A stretch of 42,318 nucleotides of DNA from a virus. Below, piece after piece: positions 32,424 to 39,187 of this stretch. The stretch is from positions 1 through 42,318 of the IMG/VR virus record IMGVR_UViG_3300042327_001430. One strand, given 5' to 3'. Within the stretch, counting starts at the first letter, position 1. Each line of letters opens with the position of its first letter. The notes under the pieces were generated by a model. It was not told the origin of the DNA and searched no databases. It saw only the letters and a list, made by a program, of their open reading frames with translations. The position numbers and the translations under genes are program-made.

Positions 32424-34214
32424 ATGGCAGCTATTAACTTCCCCGCCTCACCGGCGGTAAACGACATCTACACACTGGGCAATCGCTCGTGGAAATTCAA
32501 CGGCGTAGCCTGGGCACTCGTGCCTAGAACATCTGACGCCATCCTTGAAGGCAGCACCAACCTTTACTTCACCGAATCGCGCGTGGCTTCGGCTCCAGCC
32601 GTCACAGGTCTCGACTCACGACTCACCACAGCAGAAGGCGAAATCGACAGCCTCCAAAGCGGATTGGCTGATGAAATCAGCGATCGCGCAGCCGCTATCG
32701 ACACGATCACCGCTCGCGTGGCGAACATCGAGAGCAATCTGGACCCTGCGGCCCTTGATTCGCTCAGTGAGATCGTCGAAGCCTTTCAGAGTGCTGACGG
32801 CAACTTGGCCACGTCCGTAGCCGATCTGGCTGCGAGCGCCGGAACCAACCTACAAAACGAAATCGACCGCGCCACTGCGGCTGAGAACGCGCTTGCAGAC
32901 CGCGCCACAGCTCTCGAAGGCCGTGCAACCTCGCTCGAGGGCCGTGCTTGGGATCTGGAAGGTCGCGCCACAACAGCCGAAGGGGATATCGACTTCCTCG
33001 AAGGACGTGCCACCGACGTCGAAAGCCGCGCCAGCTCACTCGAAGGCCGCGCTGGTGACCTTGAAAGCCGCGCCACATCTCTCGAACACCATGCTCACAG
33101 CCTCCAGTCCACCACATCCTATCTCGAGAACCGCGCTTCCAGCCTTGAGTCCACCACATCCGACCACGAAAGCCGTCTTCAATCGGCTGAGGGAACGATT
33201 GCTGGTCTCGGAACCATGTCCACGCAGGATGCTTCAAATGTAAACATCACCGGCGGATCGATCTCCGGCGTTTCAATCAGCGGCTCATCGCTTGAGATCG
33301 GCAATGCTTCCGCAGCATCCGCAGACCTCTATGTCGGCGCAAACGGCAACGTAGGCTTGGGCACAGAAGCTCCTACCGAGAAACTCAGCGTCGTCGGCAA
33401 CATCGCCGCCACCGGCACGGTTTCCGCAGCAGCGCCAACCCAAGACAGCCACCTCACCACCAAGTCGTATGTGGACAGCGCCACCAGCGATCTCTCCGGC
33501 CGCATCGACACAGAAATCTCGGACCGCGAGAGCGCAATCTCTGCCGTAAATAGCCGTGTGGATTCGGTTCTTTCGAACCTAGACCCCTCAGCTTTAGATA
33601 GTTTGACGGAAATCGTCTCGGCGTTTCAGAGCGCTGACGGCAGCCTCGCGCAAACCGTGTCTGATCTCGCCTCGACCGCAGCCACAAACCTGCAAACCGA
33701 GGTAGACCGTGCCACCGCAGCCGAGCAGACCCTGAGCGACAGCATCGCTGAAGTCGTCAGCGGCCTCGCCAACAGCGTCCGCACGACCGTCCTCGATGGC
33801 CTCTCCACTGCCAGCAATGCAGTGATCAGCGCGAGCGACACTGTGCTCTCGGCCTTCGGCAAGCTCCAGGCTCAAGTCAGCGCAGTCCTCTCCTCGCTGA
33901 ACGCCCACACTGCCGACACAGCCAACCCACACAGCGTCACCAAAGCTCAAGTCGGCCTCGGTAATGCCGAAAACACCAGCGACGCCGACAAGCCAGTCAG
34001 CACCGCACAGGCATCCGCAATCGGCACCGCCAAAAGCGAAGCCATCGCCGACGCCGGCACCTACACCGACACCGAAGCCGCAAAGCGCCAGTTGAAAGAC
34101 ACGCTCGGCACATCGGCACCGGCACACATCGACGGCCGCCGCTGGGTGGATACCACCGACATGACAGAATACCTGTCCTACAACGGCGTCTGGGTCGAAC
34201 TCGACCGCGCTTAA
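32424..34214 (+). CDS. Long coiled-coil tail fibre with heptad repeats
   Basis: A 596-residue fibre. The N-terminus (FPASPAVNDIYTLGNRSWKF) is a known-looking fibre cap module. Residues about 60-140 and about 355-435 are duplicated blocks (ALDSL(S/T)EIV.AFQSADG, then TNLQ(N/T)E(I/V)DRATAAE). Between them, residues about 150-260 contain strict 7-residue repeats of the type SLEGRAT or LESRASS, a trimeric coiled coil. The Gly/Ser-rich centre (GGSISGVSISGSSLEIGNAS) may be a flexible hinge. The C-terminus ends in AHIDGRRWVDTTDMTEYLSY. It would be a long, partly rigid side or central fibre. The leader is A/C-rich (AAAACCAAAACCAACC) without Shine-Dalgarno. Confidence 0.82.
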   Translation: MAAINFPASPAVNDIYTLGNRSWKFNGVAWALVPRTSDAILEGSTNLYFTESRVASAPAVTGLDSRLTTAEGEIDSLQSGLADEISDRAAAIDTITARVANIESNLDPAALDSLSEIVEAFQSADGNLATSVADLAASAGTNLQNEIDRATAAENALADRATALEGRATSLEGRAWDLEGRATTAEGDIDFLEGRATDVESRASSLEGRAGDLESRATSLEHHAHSLQSTTSYLENRASSLESTTSDHESRLQSAEGTIAGLGTMSTQDASNVNITGGSISGVSISGSSLEIGNASAASADLYVGANGNVGLGTEAPTEKLSVVGNIAATGTVSAAAPTQDSHLTTKSYVDSATSDLSGRIDTEISDRESAISAVNSRVDSVLSNLDPSALDSLTEIVSAFQSADGSLAQTVSDLASTAATNLQTEVDRATAAEQTLSDSIAEVVSGLANSVRTTVLDGLSTASNAVISASDTVLSAFGKLQAQVSAVLSSLNAHTADTANPHSVTKAQVGLGNAENTSDADKPVSTAQASAIGTAKSEAIADAGTYTDTEAAKRQLKDTLGTSAPAHIDGRRWVDTTDMTEYLSYNGVWVELDRA

Positions 34215-34229
34215 TAGGTAACCTCAACC

Positions 34230-34268
34230 GTCCGCTCACAAGTCAATCCTTGTGAGCGGACTATTTTC
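34230..34268 (+). terminator. Rho-independent terminator with 13-bp stem
   Basis: GTCCGCTCACAAG (34230-34242), loop TCAATC, and CTTGTGAGCGGAC (34249-34261) form a perfect 13-bp stem followed by TATTTTC. It separates the long coiled-coil fibre from the LamG gene. Confidence 0.75.
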
Positions 34269-34292
34269 GCAAACTTTTAAAAACTTTTCTAT

Positions 34293-35114
34293 ATGGCACT
34301 CACAGACAACCTTATCGCTTTTTATAAACTCTCAGATATTTCCGACTCTTCTGGAAACAACAGAACTCTTACCAACAATGGTAACGTTTCATTTGCTTCT
34401 GGTAAGATTGGAAATGCTGCTGTGTTTGATGCACAAAGCTACCTTGAAAGAAATTTATCAGAAATTAATAATGATTTCTCTGTTTCCGGTTGGATTAATC
34501 CTAATTCAATTGGCTTGTATACAGCTTGCTTTGGTATAAATCAATACGATAATGGTTTGCTTTTTAGGGTTGGCACAGGCATCGATCAATTGTATGTGTT
34601 TGGAAGCTATGTTACGGTCGGTGAATTTAATGCTAATACTTGGACGCATGTTGTTATTGCTGGTTCAAGCGGAACAGCTAAAGCATATGTAAACGGCGTA
34701 ATGACGACATCATTGAGTTATGACTCAACAATGAGCTTCGGAGCGACTCCCAATTTTATTGCAGGCGCTTCAAGGCATAACTTGTCGCAGGAACCCTTAG
34801 ACGGTCAAATCGACGCAGTCGGCATCTGGAATCGCGCATTGAGCGATGCAGAAGTTGCTGAACTCTACAACAACGGCACTGGTCTGGAACTCGATCCGCC
34901 GAACTACCGTGGCGAGTGGGACAACTTCACCGACTATGGCCAAGACGATGTCGTCAGCGTCAACGGCGTCTACTGGAAGCTCACCGGACTCGGTGGCTGG
35001 ACAGTCGGCGGCGCGCCTGGTCTCGGCTATGGCTGGACCCTGCTGGGGGTCACTCCCTACAGCGTCCGCATCAGCGGAAATGCCAAACTCCAAGGCAAAG
35101 TGAAATTTGCCTAA
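34293..35114 (+). CDS. LamG/concanavalin-like lectin tail protein
   Basis: A 273-residue protein. Residues about 5-200 have the LamG-like jelly-roll pattern (AFYKLSDISDSSGNNRTLTN; FSVSGWINPNS; THVVIAGSSGTAKAYVNGV; DAVGIWNRALSDAEVAELYN). The last 65 residues form a small Trp-rich module (YRGEWDNFTDYGQDDVVSV) like CBM-type tails of other fibres here. The lectin part is AT-rich up to about 34790 and the remainder GC-rich, so it was spliced onto a resident 3' end. It probably binds surface glycans. It has its own upstream terminator. Confidence 0.85.
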   Translation: MALTDNLIAFYKLSDISDSSGNNRTLTNNGNVSFASGKIGNAAVFDAQSYLERNLSEINNDFSVSGWINPNSIGLYTACFGINQYDNGLLFRVGTGIDQLYVFGSYVTVGEFNANTWTHVVIAGSSGTAKAYVNGVMTTSLSYDSTMSFGATPNFIAGASRHNLSQEPLDGQIDAVGIWNRALSDAEVAELYNNGTGLELDPPNYRGEWDNFTDYGQDDVVSVNGVYWKLTGLGGWTVGGAPGLGYGWTLLGVTPYSVRISGNAKLQGKVKFA

Positions 35115-35123
35115 ACCATCAAC

Positions 35124-35149
35124 GCCGGTGGCTTTCCATAGCCACCGGC
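35124..35149 (+). terminator. Hairpin after the LamG gene
   Basis: GCCGGTGGC (35124-35132) pairs with GCCACCGGC (35141-35149) around an 8-base loop, a 9-bp GC-rich stem with no T run. It is a likely mRNA 3' end or attenuator. Confidence 0.5.
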
Positions 35150-35158
35150 ATCTGGCTT

Positions 35159-35407
35159 ATGTTCGCACTCAGCTTCCCAGCAGATCCCGTCGATTACCAA
35201 GTCCATTCAGAAAATGGACGCACATGGGTATGGATACCTGGCGAACCACCTCGCTGGCAGATTTGCAAAGAGCCACCAGTCGCCCACAAGGCGAGCCACG
35301 CCACCGGCGGCAGCGACGCCATATCGCCATCCGACATCGGCGCGGTCACCCAAGAGTCATTCAACCTGATCGCCGCCCGAGTAGCGGCACTTGAAGCCTT
35401 GGCATGA
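35159..35407 (+). CDS. Small fibre-tip or fibre-associated protein
   Basis: An 82-residue protein from ATG 35159. It has a short Trp-rich start (ENGRTWVWIPGEPPRWQI) followed by HKASHATGGSDAISPSDIGA, which repeats the SHATGGSDAI motif of the fibre at 25618. It ends in a helix (NLIAARVAALEALA). It looks like an orphan fibre tail domain. Its stop overlaps the lipoprotein start. Confidence 0.65.
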   Translation: MFALSFPADPVDYQVHSENGRTWVWIPGEPPRWQICKEPPVAHKASHATGGSDAISPSDIGAVTQESFNLIAARVAALEALA

Positions 35408-35775
35408 TGCGCCTCCTCGCCATTCTACTAGCCGTAGCCCTCGCAGGCTGCGCCACCGAGCCGCGCAACGCCGAGCAGTGGATGGCGCGAGAGCGCAACG
35501 CCTGCCTGCCCACCGCTGTGACCATGGCCGAAGGCCTCAAGCGCCAAGGCATCGCTGCGAAGGTCGTGCGCTACAGCTACACAGCACAAGGTCGGCCTCT
35601 CGGACACGCCATCACCGCCTATCTCTACCCACCCGGCACCAATACCCTCTACACCTACGACTACGAAGGAAGCTGGCGCACCCGCGCGTATTTTGACGAC
35701 GCCGCATCAATAGCACGAGCCGCCGAGCGCCTGCGTGGCCGGTTCTACGACATAACCACCGCAGATTTTTTGTAA
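35404..35775 (+). CDS. Lipoprotein with a possible papain-like Cys-His-Asp arrangement
   Basis: A 123-residue predicted lipoprotein with a signal sequence (MRLLAILLAVA) and lipobox LAGC, Cys at residue 16. The mature part has C34 in NACLPTAV, H68 in PLGHAIT and D86 in YTYDYEG. The order C-H-D with flanking strands is that of papain-like or transglutaminase-like enzymes. It lies at the head of the lysis cassette. It could be a lysis accessory, an envelope-modifying or superinfection-excluding protein. The enzymatic idea is inferred from residue order only. Confidence 0.68.
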   Translation: MMRLLAILLAVALAGCATEPRNAEQWMARERNACLPTAVTMAEGLKRQGIAAKVVRYSYTAQGRPLGHAITAYLYPPGTNTLYTYDYEGSWRTRAYFDDAASIARAAERLRGRFYDITTADFL

Positions 35776-35776
35776 T

Positions 35777-36049
35777 ATGGAAAAACAGCTACTCGAGGTC
35801 ACCAATTTCGCCGCCGGTCAAAGCGACCGCTGGCTCTTCGTCGCCCTCTTAATCATCGGTCTCACCGCGATTGGAATTTTGTTCCGATACTTCACCGCTC
35901 GCCTGGACACGCTTCAGGACCGCATGGACGCGCAGACAACCGAATTCGTGAGTCACCTCAAAACCGCAAACCAAGAAATGCTCGCCGTCATCGCCTCGGC
36001 CAAGGCCGTCATCGAGCGAGTCGAGCGCAAGCTGGAAATACACAAATGA
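35777..36049 (+). CDS. Single-TM holin-like or i-spanin-like protein
   Basis: A 90-residue protein with one transmembrane helix (WLFVALLIIGLTAIGILFRY, residues about 19-38) followed by a coiled coil (RLDTLQDRMDAQTTEFVSHL) and a charged C-terminus. This layout fits either a small holin of the BhlA/UviB kind or an inner-membrane spanin whose coiled coil spans the periplasm. The immediately overlapping small lipoprotein gene makes the spanin reading attractive. Confidence 0.65.
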   Translation: MEKQLLEVTNFAAGQSDRWLFVALLIIGLTAIGILFRYFTARLDTLQDRMDAQTTEFVSHLKTANQEMLAVIASAKAVIERVERKLEIHK

Positions 36050-36210
36050 AACCCGGACACATCGCACTCGGCCTCATCATCATCTCGCTCACCTTAGCAG
36101 CCATGGCCTTCCTGACCGGCTGCCAGAGCCTCGGAGACGCGCAAGTCTGCGTCCGCACCGACTACGGCACCTTCTGCTACGATTTGCCAAAGCCCGCTTC
36201 CTCGAAATGA
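36046..36210 (+). CDS. Small lipoprotein, o-spanin-like
   Basis: A 54-residue protein overlapping the previous stop (ATGA). It has a hydrophobic signal (LGLIIISLTLAAMAFLTGC) with a lipobox LTGC, Cys near residue 26, and a very short mature part with two more Cys and a Pro/Ser end. Size and position after a single-TM coiled-coil gene match Rz/Rz1-type spanin pairs that fuse inner and outer membranes at lysis. This implies a Gram-negative-type host envelope. Confidence 0.65.
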   Translation: MKPGHIALGLIIISLTLAAMAFLTGCQSLGDAQVCVRTDYGTFCYDLPKPASSK

Positions 36211-36407
36211 TACTCCACCTCTTCGACTTCTTCCGCCGCATCCTGTCTCGATTTTCTGAGAAGCCTGAAGTCGTCAGGCAGCGCGCCGCAGCTACAAAAC
36301 GGCCTCGTCCTACTGGCAAAAAGCGCCGAGCGGCAACACACGGGGCCGCGACTAAAACCGTGACCGGGATTAACGCACCGGCTCAGAAGCCTCGCAAAAA
36401 AAAATGA
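36207..36407 (+). CDS. Small basic protein of the lysis cassette
   Basis: A 66-residue, very basic protein (KRPRPTGKKRRAATH; ending RKKK). An N-terminal amphipathic or weakly hydrophobic helix (MILHLFDFFRRILSRF) could lie on a membrane. It could be an antiholin-like, membrane-active or nucleic-acid-binding peptide. Function unknown. Overlaps at both ends with neighbours (ATGA). Confidence 0.6.
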   Translation: MILHLFDFFRRILSRFSEKPEVVRQRAAATKRPRPTGKKRRAATHGAATKTVTGINAPAQKPRKKK

Positions 36408-36883
36408 CCCTCGACGACCGCAGCGAGCGCAACCTGGCCACGCTCCACCCCGATCTCCAACCCCGCGCCGTAGCCTTCATCAGCGCCGCCAAGAACCTCG
36501 CCGCACAGCGCGGGCTTGATGTGAAATGCATCTGCGGCCTCCGCACATGGGCAGAGCAGTCCGCCCTCTACGCCAAAGGCCGCACAGCCCCCGGCAAGAT
36601 CGTGACCAAAGCCCCAGCAGGCCACTCCATGCACAATTTCGGCCTTGCCATCGACCTCGGAGTCTTCAGCCGCGACGGCAAGACCTACCACGGCAGCCAC
36701 GGCCTCTACCGCGAACTCGGCCCCCTCGGCGAAAGCCTCGGCTTCGAGTGGGGAGGCCGCTGGAAATTCGTCGACGAACCCCACTACCAATTCCGCCCCG
36801 CTTGGTCCACCAGCATGACCGAACGCGAAATGCTCTCCAGCCTCCGCCGCCGAGTCGCAGAGAAAGTGGATATTCTCGCCTAA
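36404..36883 (+). CDS. Endolysin, M15 family L,D/D,D-peptidase
   Basis: A 159-residue cell wall peptidase. The zinc site is visible as S-M-H77-N-F-G-L-A-I-D84 and E-P-H127, the M15 pattern, and an upstream CICGLRTWAEQSALYAKGR is the usual VanY/endolysin segment. It would cut peptide cross-links or stem peptides in peptidoglycan. There is no signal peptide, so it should depend on the holin. The C-terminal 25 residues form a basic helix. Followed within a few bases by another TTTGACA element. Confidence 0.9.
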   Translation: MTLDDRSERNLATLHPDLQPRAVAFISAAKNLAAQRGLDVKCICGLRTWAEQSALYAKGRTAPGKIVTKAPAGHSMHNFGLAIDLGVFSRDGKTYHGSHGLYRELGPLGESLGFEWGGRWKFVDEPHYQFRPAWSTSMTEREMLSSLRRRVAEKVDILA

Positions 36884-36886
36884 TCT

Positions 36887-36893
36887 TTTGACA
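36887..36893 (+). promoter_or_regulatory. TTTGACA element before the last late gene
   Basis: TTTGACA is 14 bases before GTG 36908. The hairpin ACAGC (36896-36900), loop CAAC, GCTGT (36905-36909) overlaps that GTG. The GTG is not in the frame with good coding character, which makes this copy odd. Confidence 0.42.
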
Positions 36894-37140
36894 AAACAGC
36901 CAACGCTGTGAGCCGCAAGCCCAAGCCACCGCACCGGCAGAACGCGCTGCAATCGAGGCCAGACTCTACAAGCTCGCCGCCTCTCCAAACGCACTCGCAG
37001 CACACGCCGCCACGCTCACCATCACGGCCATCGAAGACGCCGCCAAAAACGCCGCCAAGTCCTTCCTCAAATCCAGCGAGCGAGGCAGGAAACAATACGA
37101 GGTTGTTTACGATCTGCAAAAAGCGAAATCCATTTATTAG
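36892..37140 (+). CDS. Hypothetical helical protein with no conventional start codon
   Basis: The frame open from 36892 to TAG 37138-37140 encodes a well-formed Ala/Glu-rich helical protein (TAPAERAAIEARLYKLAASP; SSERGRKQYEVVYDLQKAKS) with good codon use. Yet no ATG, GTG or TTG occurs in the first part of this frame; a stop at 36889 blocks extension upstream. The GTG at 36908, at the typical distance from TTTGACA, is in another frame that looks like a Pro/Ser-rich shadow. An indel, an unusual start codon, or a -1 shift near the start would reconcile this. Function unknown. Confidence 0.45.
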   Translation, partial: QNSQRCEPQAQATAPAERAAIEARLYKLAASPNALAAHAATLTITAIEDAAKNAAKSFLKSSERGRKQYEVVYDLQKAKSIY

Positions 37141-37150
37141 AGCTAAAATC

Positions 37151-37168
37151 GGGTAACAGCGGGTAACA
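37151..37168. repeat. attP arm-type repeats, left (2 x GGGTAACA)
   Basis: GGGTAACA at 37151-37158 and 37161-37168, 10 bp apart (one helical turn). The same octamer recurs three times on the other side of the tRNA-like core. Integrase arm sites or excisionase sites usually flank attP cores in this way. Confidence 0.6.
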
Positions 37169-37206
37169 GCTACGCAAGCCGTTGATTTACAAACACCCAA
37201 AACAGA

Positions 37207-37260
37207 CTTAAAATCCCTTATTCCGAAAGGAGTGTGCGGGTTCGAGTCCCGCCGCCGGCA
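37207..37260 (+). other. attP core: 3' part of tRNA-Leu(UAA)
   Basis: The sequence CTTAAAATCCCTT (37207-37219) is the anticodon loop and 3' anticodon stem of tRNA-Leu(UAA). It is followed by a long variable arm, T-arm GTGCGGGTTCGAGTCCCGC (37234-37252) and acceptor end CGCCGGCA. The bases before 37207 do not pair as a tRNA 5' half, so only the 3' part is carried. Integration here would restore a complete host tRNA-Leu. The crossover is expected in the anticodon loop, as with many tyrosine integrases. CCA is not encoded (CT follows). Confidence 0.8.
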
Positions 37261-37266
37261 CTGGGG

Positions 37267-37310
37267 TGGAGGGCTTCTTTAGCCCTCCAGGTGCGGGTTG
37301 GCGGGTTTTT
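37267..37310 (+). terminator. Hairpin downstream of attP
   Basis: TGGAGGGC (37267-37274) pairs with GCCCTCCA (37282-37289), and a GCGGGTTTTTG run follows at about 37301-37311. It may be a terminator for late read-through or the one carried over from the host tRNA gene. Confidence 0.5.
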
Positions 37311-37369
37311 GTTATTACTACTCTTTGCCACTTCTCAATACTTCAAAAAGCGTTTTTTGTTGAGAAATC

Positions 37370-37398
37370 GGGTAACACGGGTAACAGTTCGGGTAACA
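37370..37398. repeat. attP arm-type repeats, right (3 x GGGTAACA)
   Basis: GGGTAACA at 37370-37377, 37379-37386 and 37391-37398. The last copy ends on the A of the start codon of the excisionase-like gene, so binding there could also repress that gene and the integrase. Confidence 0.6.
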
Positions 37399-37601
37399 TG
37401 AAAGGCACGATCACCGTCAAGGAAGCCGCCGAGTTAACCGGAGCCTGCGTCTGGACGATCAAGCAGCACATTTACAAAGGCTCGTTCTCGGCCTGCAAGC
37501 CACTGGGCAATCGTGGTGGATGGAGGATTTTTACTGAGTCTTTCAACCAATGGTGGGCGGGACGGATCGGCGAGACCTCAAACAAAAGGCCCGCGAAATG
37601 A
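37398..37601 (+). CDS. Excisionase-like HTH protein, copy 1
   Basis: A 67-residue MerR/Xis-like winged HTH: TITVKEAAELTGACVWTIKQ, then HIYKGSFSACKPLGNRGG and the W-R-I-F strand. It is about two-thirds identical to the protein at 39348-39551, with the same length and the same C-terminal pattern (TSN(K/R)RPAK). Located between attP and int, overlapping int by ATGA, it is the natural directionality factor. The longer upstream frame from 37266 is att DNA, not gene. Confidence 0.78.
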   Translation: MKGTITVKEAAELTGACVWTIKQHIYKGSFSACKPLGNRGGWRIFTESFNQWWAGRIGETSNKRPAK

Positions 37602-38623
37602 AAGCCCGATACTTTGTTACTCCACACACGGCACGACCCGGCACTTGGAAGTTGGAAATTCCGGCGTCGGTGTCGGGCAGCAGGATCAAGAGGTTTTTTA
37701 AGACGGAGGCGGAGGCTTGGGCGGCGGGGCCAGCGCTCTTGGAGACACTGCAAAAAAGTGGGACGGACGGACTGAAGGAGAAAGGGCAGGCGGGGCTTTC
37801 GATGCGGTCGGCGATTCGGGATTACATTGCGACGAAGGCCAAATCCTCGGAGGAGCACAAGTCAAAGGTCGAGCGGGTTTGCGGCAAGCTACTGGAGGCG
37901 TTCGATGGGCCGGTGGCGAATGTGACTCCGTTGAAAGCAGGGAAGTGGTTTGACGGCATCGAAGGTTCACCGACGACACGGGCGGGCTGGCATCGCTACG
38001 CGAGCGGGTTCTTTGCTTGGTGCGTCGATATGGAGCTACTGGACCGGAATCCGCTGCGGAGGATACGAGCGCCAAAGGCAGAGGCCAAGCGGTCGCTCGT
38101 CACAGCGGCAGAGATGGCGACGATATTGGACGAGGAGATGAGCGATGAGCTGCGGGCGTGGTTTCTCCTCGGAGGCTTTGCGGGGCTTCGGTCTATCGAG
38201 GTGCGGCGGATGCGGTGGGAAGATATTGACGCGGCACGGGGAGAGATCGAGGTGCGGCGGGAGGTTTCAAAACAGAGCACCGGACTGCCGGAGCGCATTG
38301 TCGATTTCACGGAGCCGCTGACCAAGCGGGCGGCATTCTTTCAAGACGCTCAAAAGAAGGGTTTGATTTTGCCACCGGCATCGCTGCGCATTTATCAAGA
38401 GCGCCAAGCGCTCATCAGGCGGCTTCACGACGAGGGCAAGGTTCCGTGGTCGCAGTTCCCTGAGAACGCCCTGCGGCATTCGTTCGCTACCTATCACCTG
38501 GGGCGTGGTCAGGACGCAGGAAAGACCGCTCACCAGCTTGGACACTCGACGACAGCAATGGTGAAACGGGTCTATGCCGTGCCATCGAGGCGGGCAGATT
38601 GGCGGGCTTGGTGGGCCGTTTAA
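37598..38623 (+). CDS. int: Tyrosine integrase
   Basis: A 341-residue site-specific recombinase. The N-terminal part holds a small DNA-binding segment and a core-binding domain (about 65-155). In the catalytic domain, R198 lies in FAGLRSIEVRRM, a Lys near 225, R293 in NALRHSFATYH, H316 in QLGHSTTAM, and the nucleophile Y326 in VKRVYAVPS. The first His of the usual HxLR box is Asn (N290), a variant I associate with integrases from PVC-group and related genomes. It integrates at the tRNA-Leu 3' end just upstream. The start at 37598 overlaps the Xis-like stop. Confidence 0.93.
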   Translation: MKARYFVTPHTARPGTWKLEIPASVSGSRIKRFFKTEAEAWAAGPALLETLQKSGTDGLKEKGQAGLSMRSAIRDYIATKAKSSEEHKSKVERVCGKLLEAFDGPVANVTPLKAGKWFDGIEGSPTTRAGWHRYASGFFAWCVDMELLDRNPLRRIRAPKAEAKRSLVTAAEMATILDEEMSDELRAWFLLGGFAGLRSIEVRRMRWEDIDAARGEIEVRREVSKQSTGLPERIVDFTEPLTKRAAFFQDAQKKGLILPPASLRIYQERQALIRRLHDEGKVPWSQFPENALRHSFATYHLGRGQDAGKTAHQLGHSTTAMVKRVYAVPSRRADWRAWWAV

Positions 38624-38671
38624 TGCTACGCGCAGAGAAGCATTGGTAAAACGATAAAAGACAACAAGTTA

Positions 38672-38684
38672 CCCCCCCCCCCCC
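38672..38684. repeat. Poly-C tract of 13
   Basis: Thirteen C residues in the 96-base gap between the convergent integrase and the - strand regulator. No hairpin or other gene is seen in the gap. The exact length of such a run is unreliable in short-read assemblies. Confidence 0.7.
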
Positions 38685-38719
38685 GCATTCTTCGTGGGTG
38701 GTGAGGTCGATCACTTCTG

Positions 38720-39016
38720 CTATCCAGTCTTCCGGGAGCGGTCCGTCGTAGCTTTGGAGAACCCACCAACGGAACTCTCTGAGCCTTTCACGACTTTGGC
38801 ATTCACACTGGTGGAGACATTGGACGGTTTGATTGAAGATTTTTGCGAAGATTCTTCAGAGTCTTTCATGGCCTTTATGCAGTGAGCAACAAACGGGCTG
38901 ATGTCCAGTTTCCCAAGCGGGTTTTCTCTCTTAAAATCAGCCTGCTTTTTTTTGATCCACTCGTGCAAATCGGGCGGAAGGCTGATGTTTAATTTTTTGA
39001 ATTTTCCCTCTTTCAT
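38720..39016 (-). CDS. Ribbon-helix-helix regulator, putative lysogeny repressor
   Basis: A 98-residue protein on the - strand. Residues about 7-50 are a ribbon-helix-helix domain (KKLNISLPPDLHEWIKKKQ, then LDISPFVAHCIKAM), and the rest is a Ser/Lys-rich flexible tail. It is divergent from another ribbon-helix-helix gene at 39187 and is the only regulator in the opposite direction to the early genes. That is the position expected of a prophage repressor. No Cro/CI-type HTH repressor is visible elsewhere. Confidence 0.72.
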   Translation of the reverse strand: MKEGKFKKLNISLPPDLHEWIKKKQADFKRENPLGKLDISPFVAHCIKAMKDSEESSQKSSIKPSNVSTSVNAKVVKGSESSVGGFSKATTDRSRKTG

Positions 39017-39057
39017 ACCCTACCAGTAACACCGGAAACATCGTTGTTCAATTTTTA

Positions 39058-39075
39058 GCGAAAATTTATTTTCGC
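39058..39075. promoter_or_regulatory. Perfect dyad in the divergent regulatory region
   Basis: GCGAAAATTTATTTTCGC is an 8-bp perfect inverted repeat around TT. It lies 42 bases upstream of the - strand regulator start and could be an operator. Confidence 0.45.
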
Positions 39076-39083
39076 CCGCAAAC

Positions 39084-39098
39084 CTAGTGTTCATGCGG
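39084..39098. repeat. 15-base repeat shared with 13177-13191
   Basis: CTAGTGTTCATGCGG sits in a CCCGCA (39075-39080) / TGCGGG (39094-39099) dyad between the divergent regulators. The - strand reads TTGACA at 39105-39100, a possible -35 box for the repressor gene, so this site may overlap its promoter. Confidence 0.5.
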
Positions 39099-39158
39099 GT
39101 GTCAACTAAAATCTTCGTATGGGGAGAACACCCTATTGACAGATTTTTATTGCTCTAC

Positions 39159-39187
39159 CGGTAGCACCAATAATATCGGTAGCACCA
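39159..39187 (+). promoter_or_regulatory. Direct-repeat operator at the start of the rightward early operon
   Basis: CGGTAGCACCA occurs at 39159-39169 and 39177-39187, 18 bp apart; the second copy touches the ATG at 39187. A looser match (CAGTAACACCG) is at 39023-39033 near the opposite regulator. A possible -10 box TAATAT (39171-39176) lies between the two copies, so a bound protein would block transcription. Confidence 0.52.

Noticed and set aside
36908-37156. Pro/Ser-rich protein from GTG 36908
   Set aside because: Low-complexity PPxSP-type sequence typical of the shadow of an Ala-rich helical frame; the neighbouring frame is the likely coding one despite lacking a start.
37201-37262. Complete tRNA-Leu gene
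   Set aside because: Only the 3' part is present; the bases upstream of 37207 cannot form the acceptor, D-arm or 5' anticodon stem.
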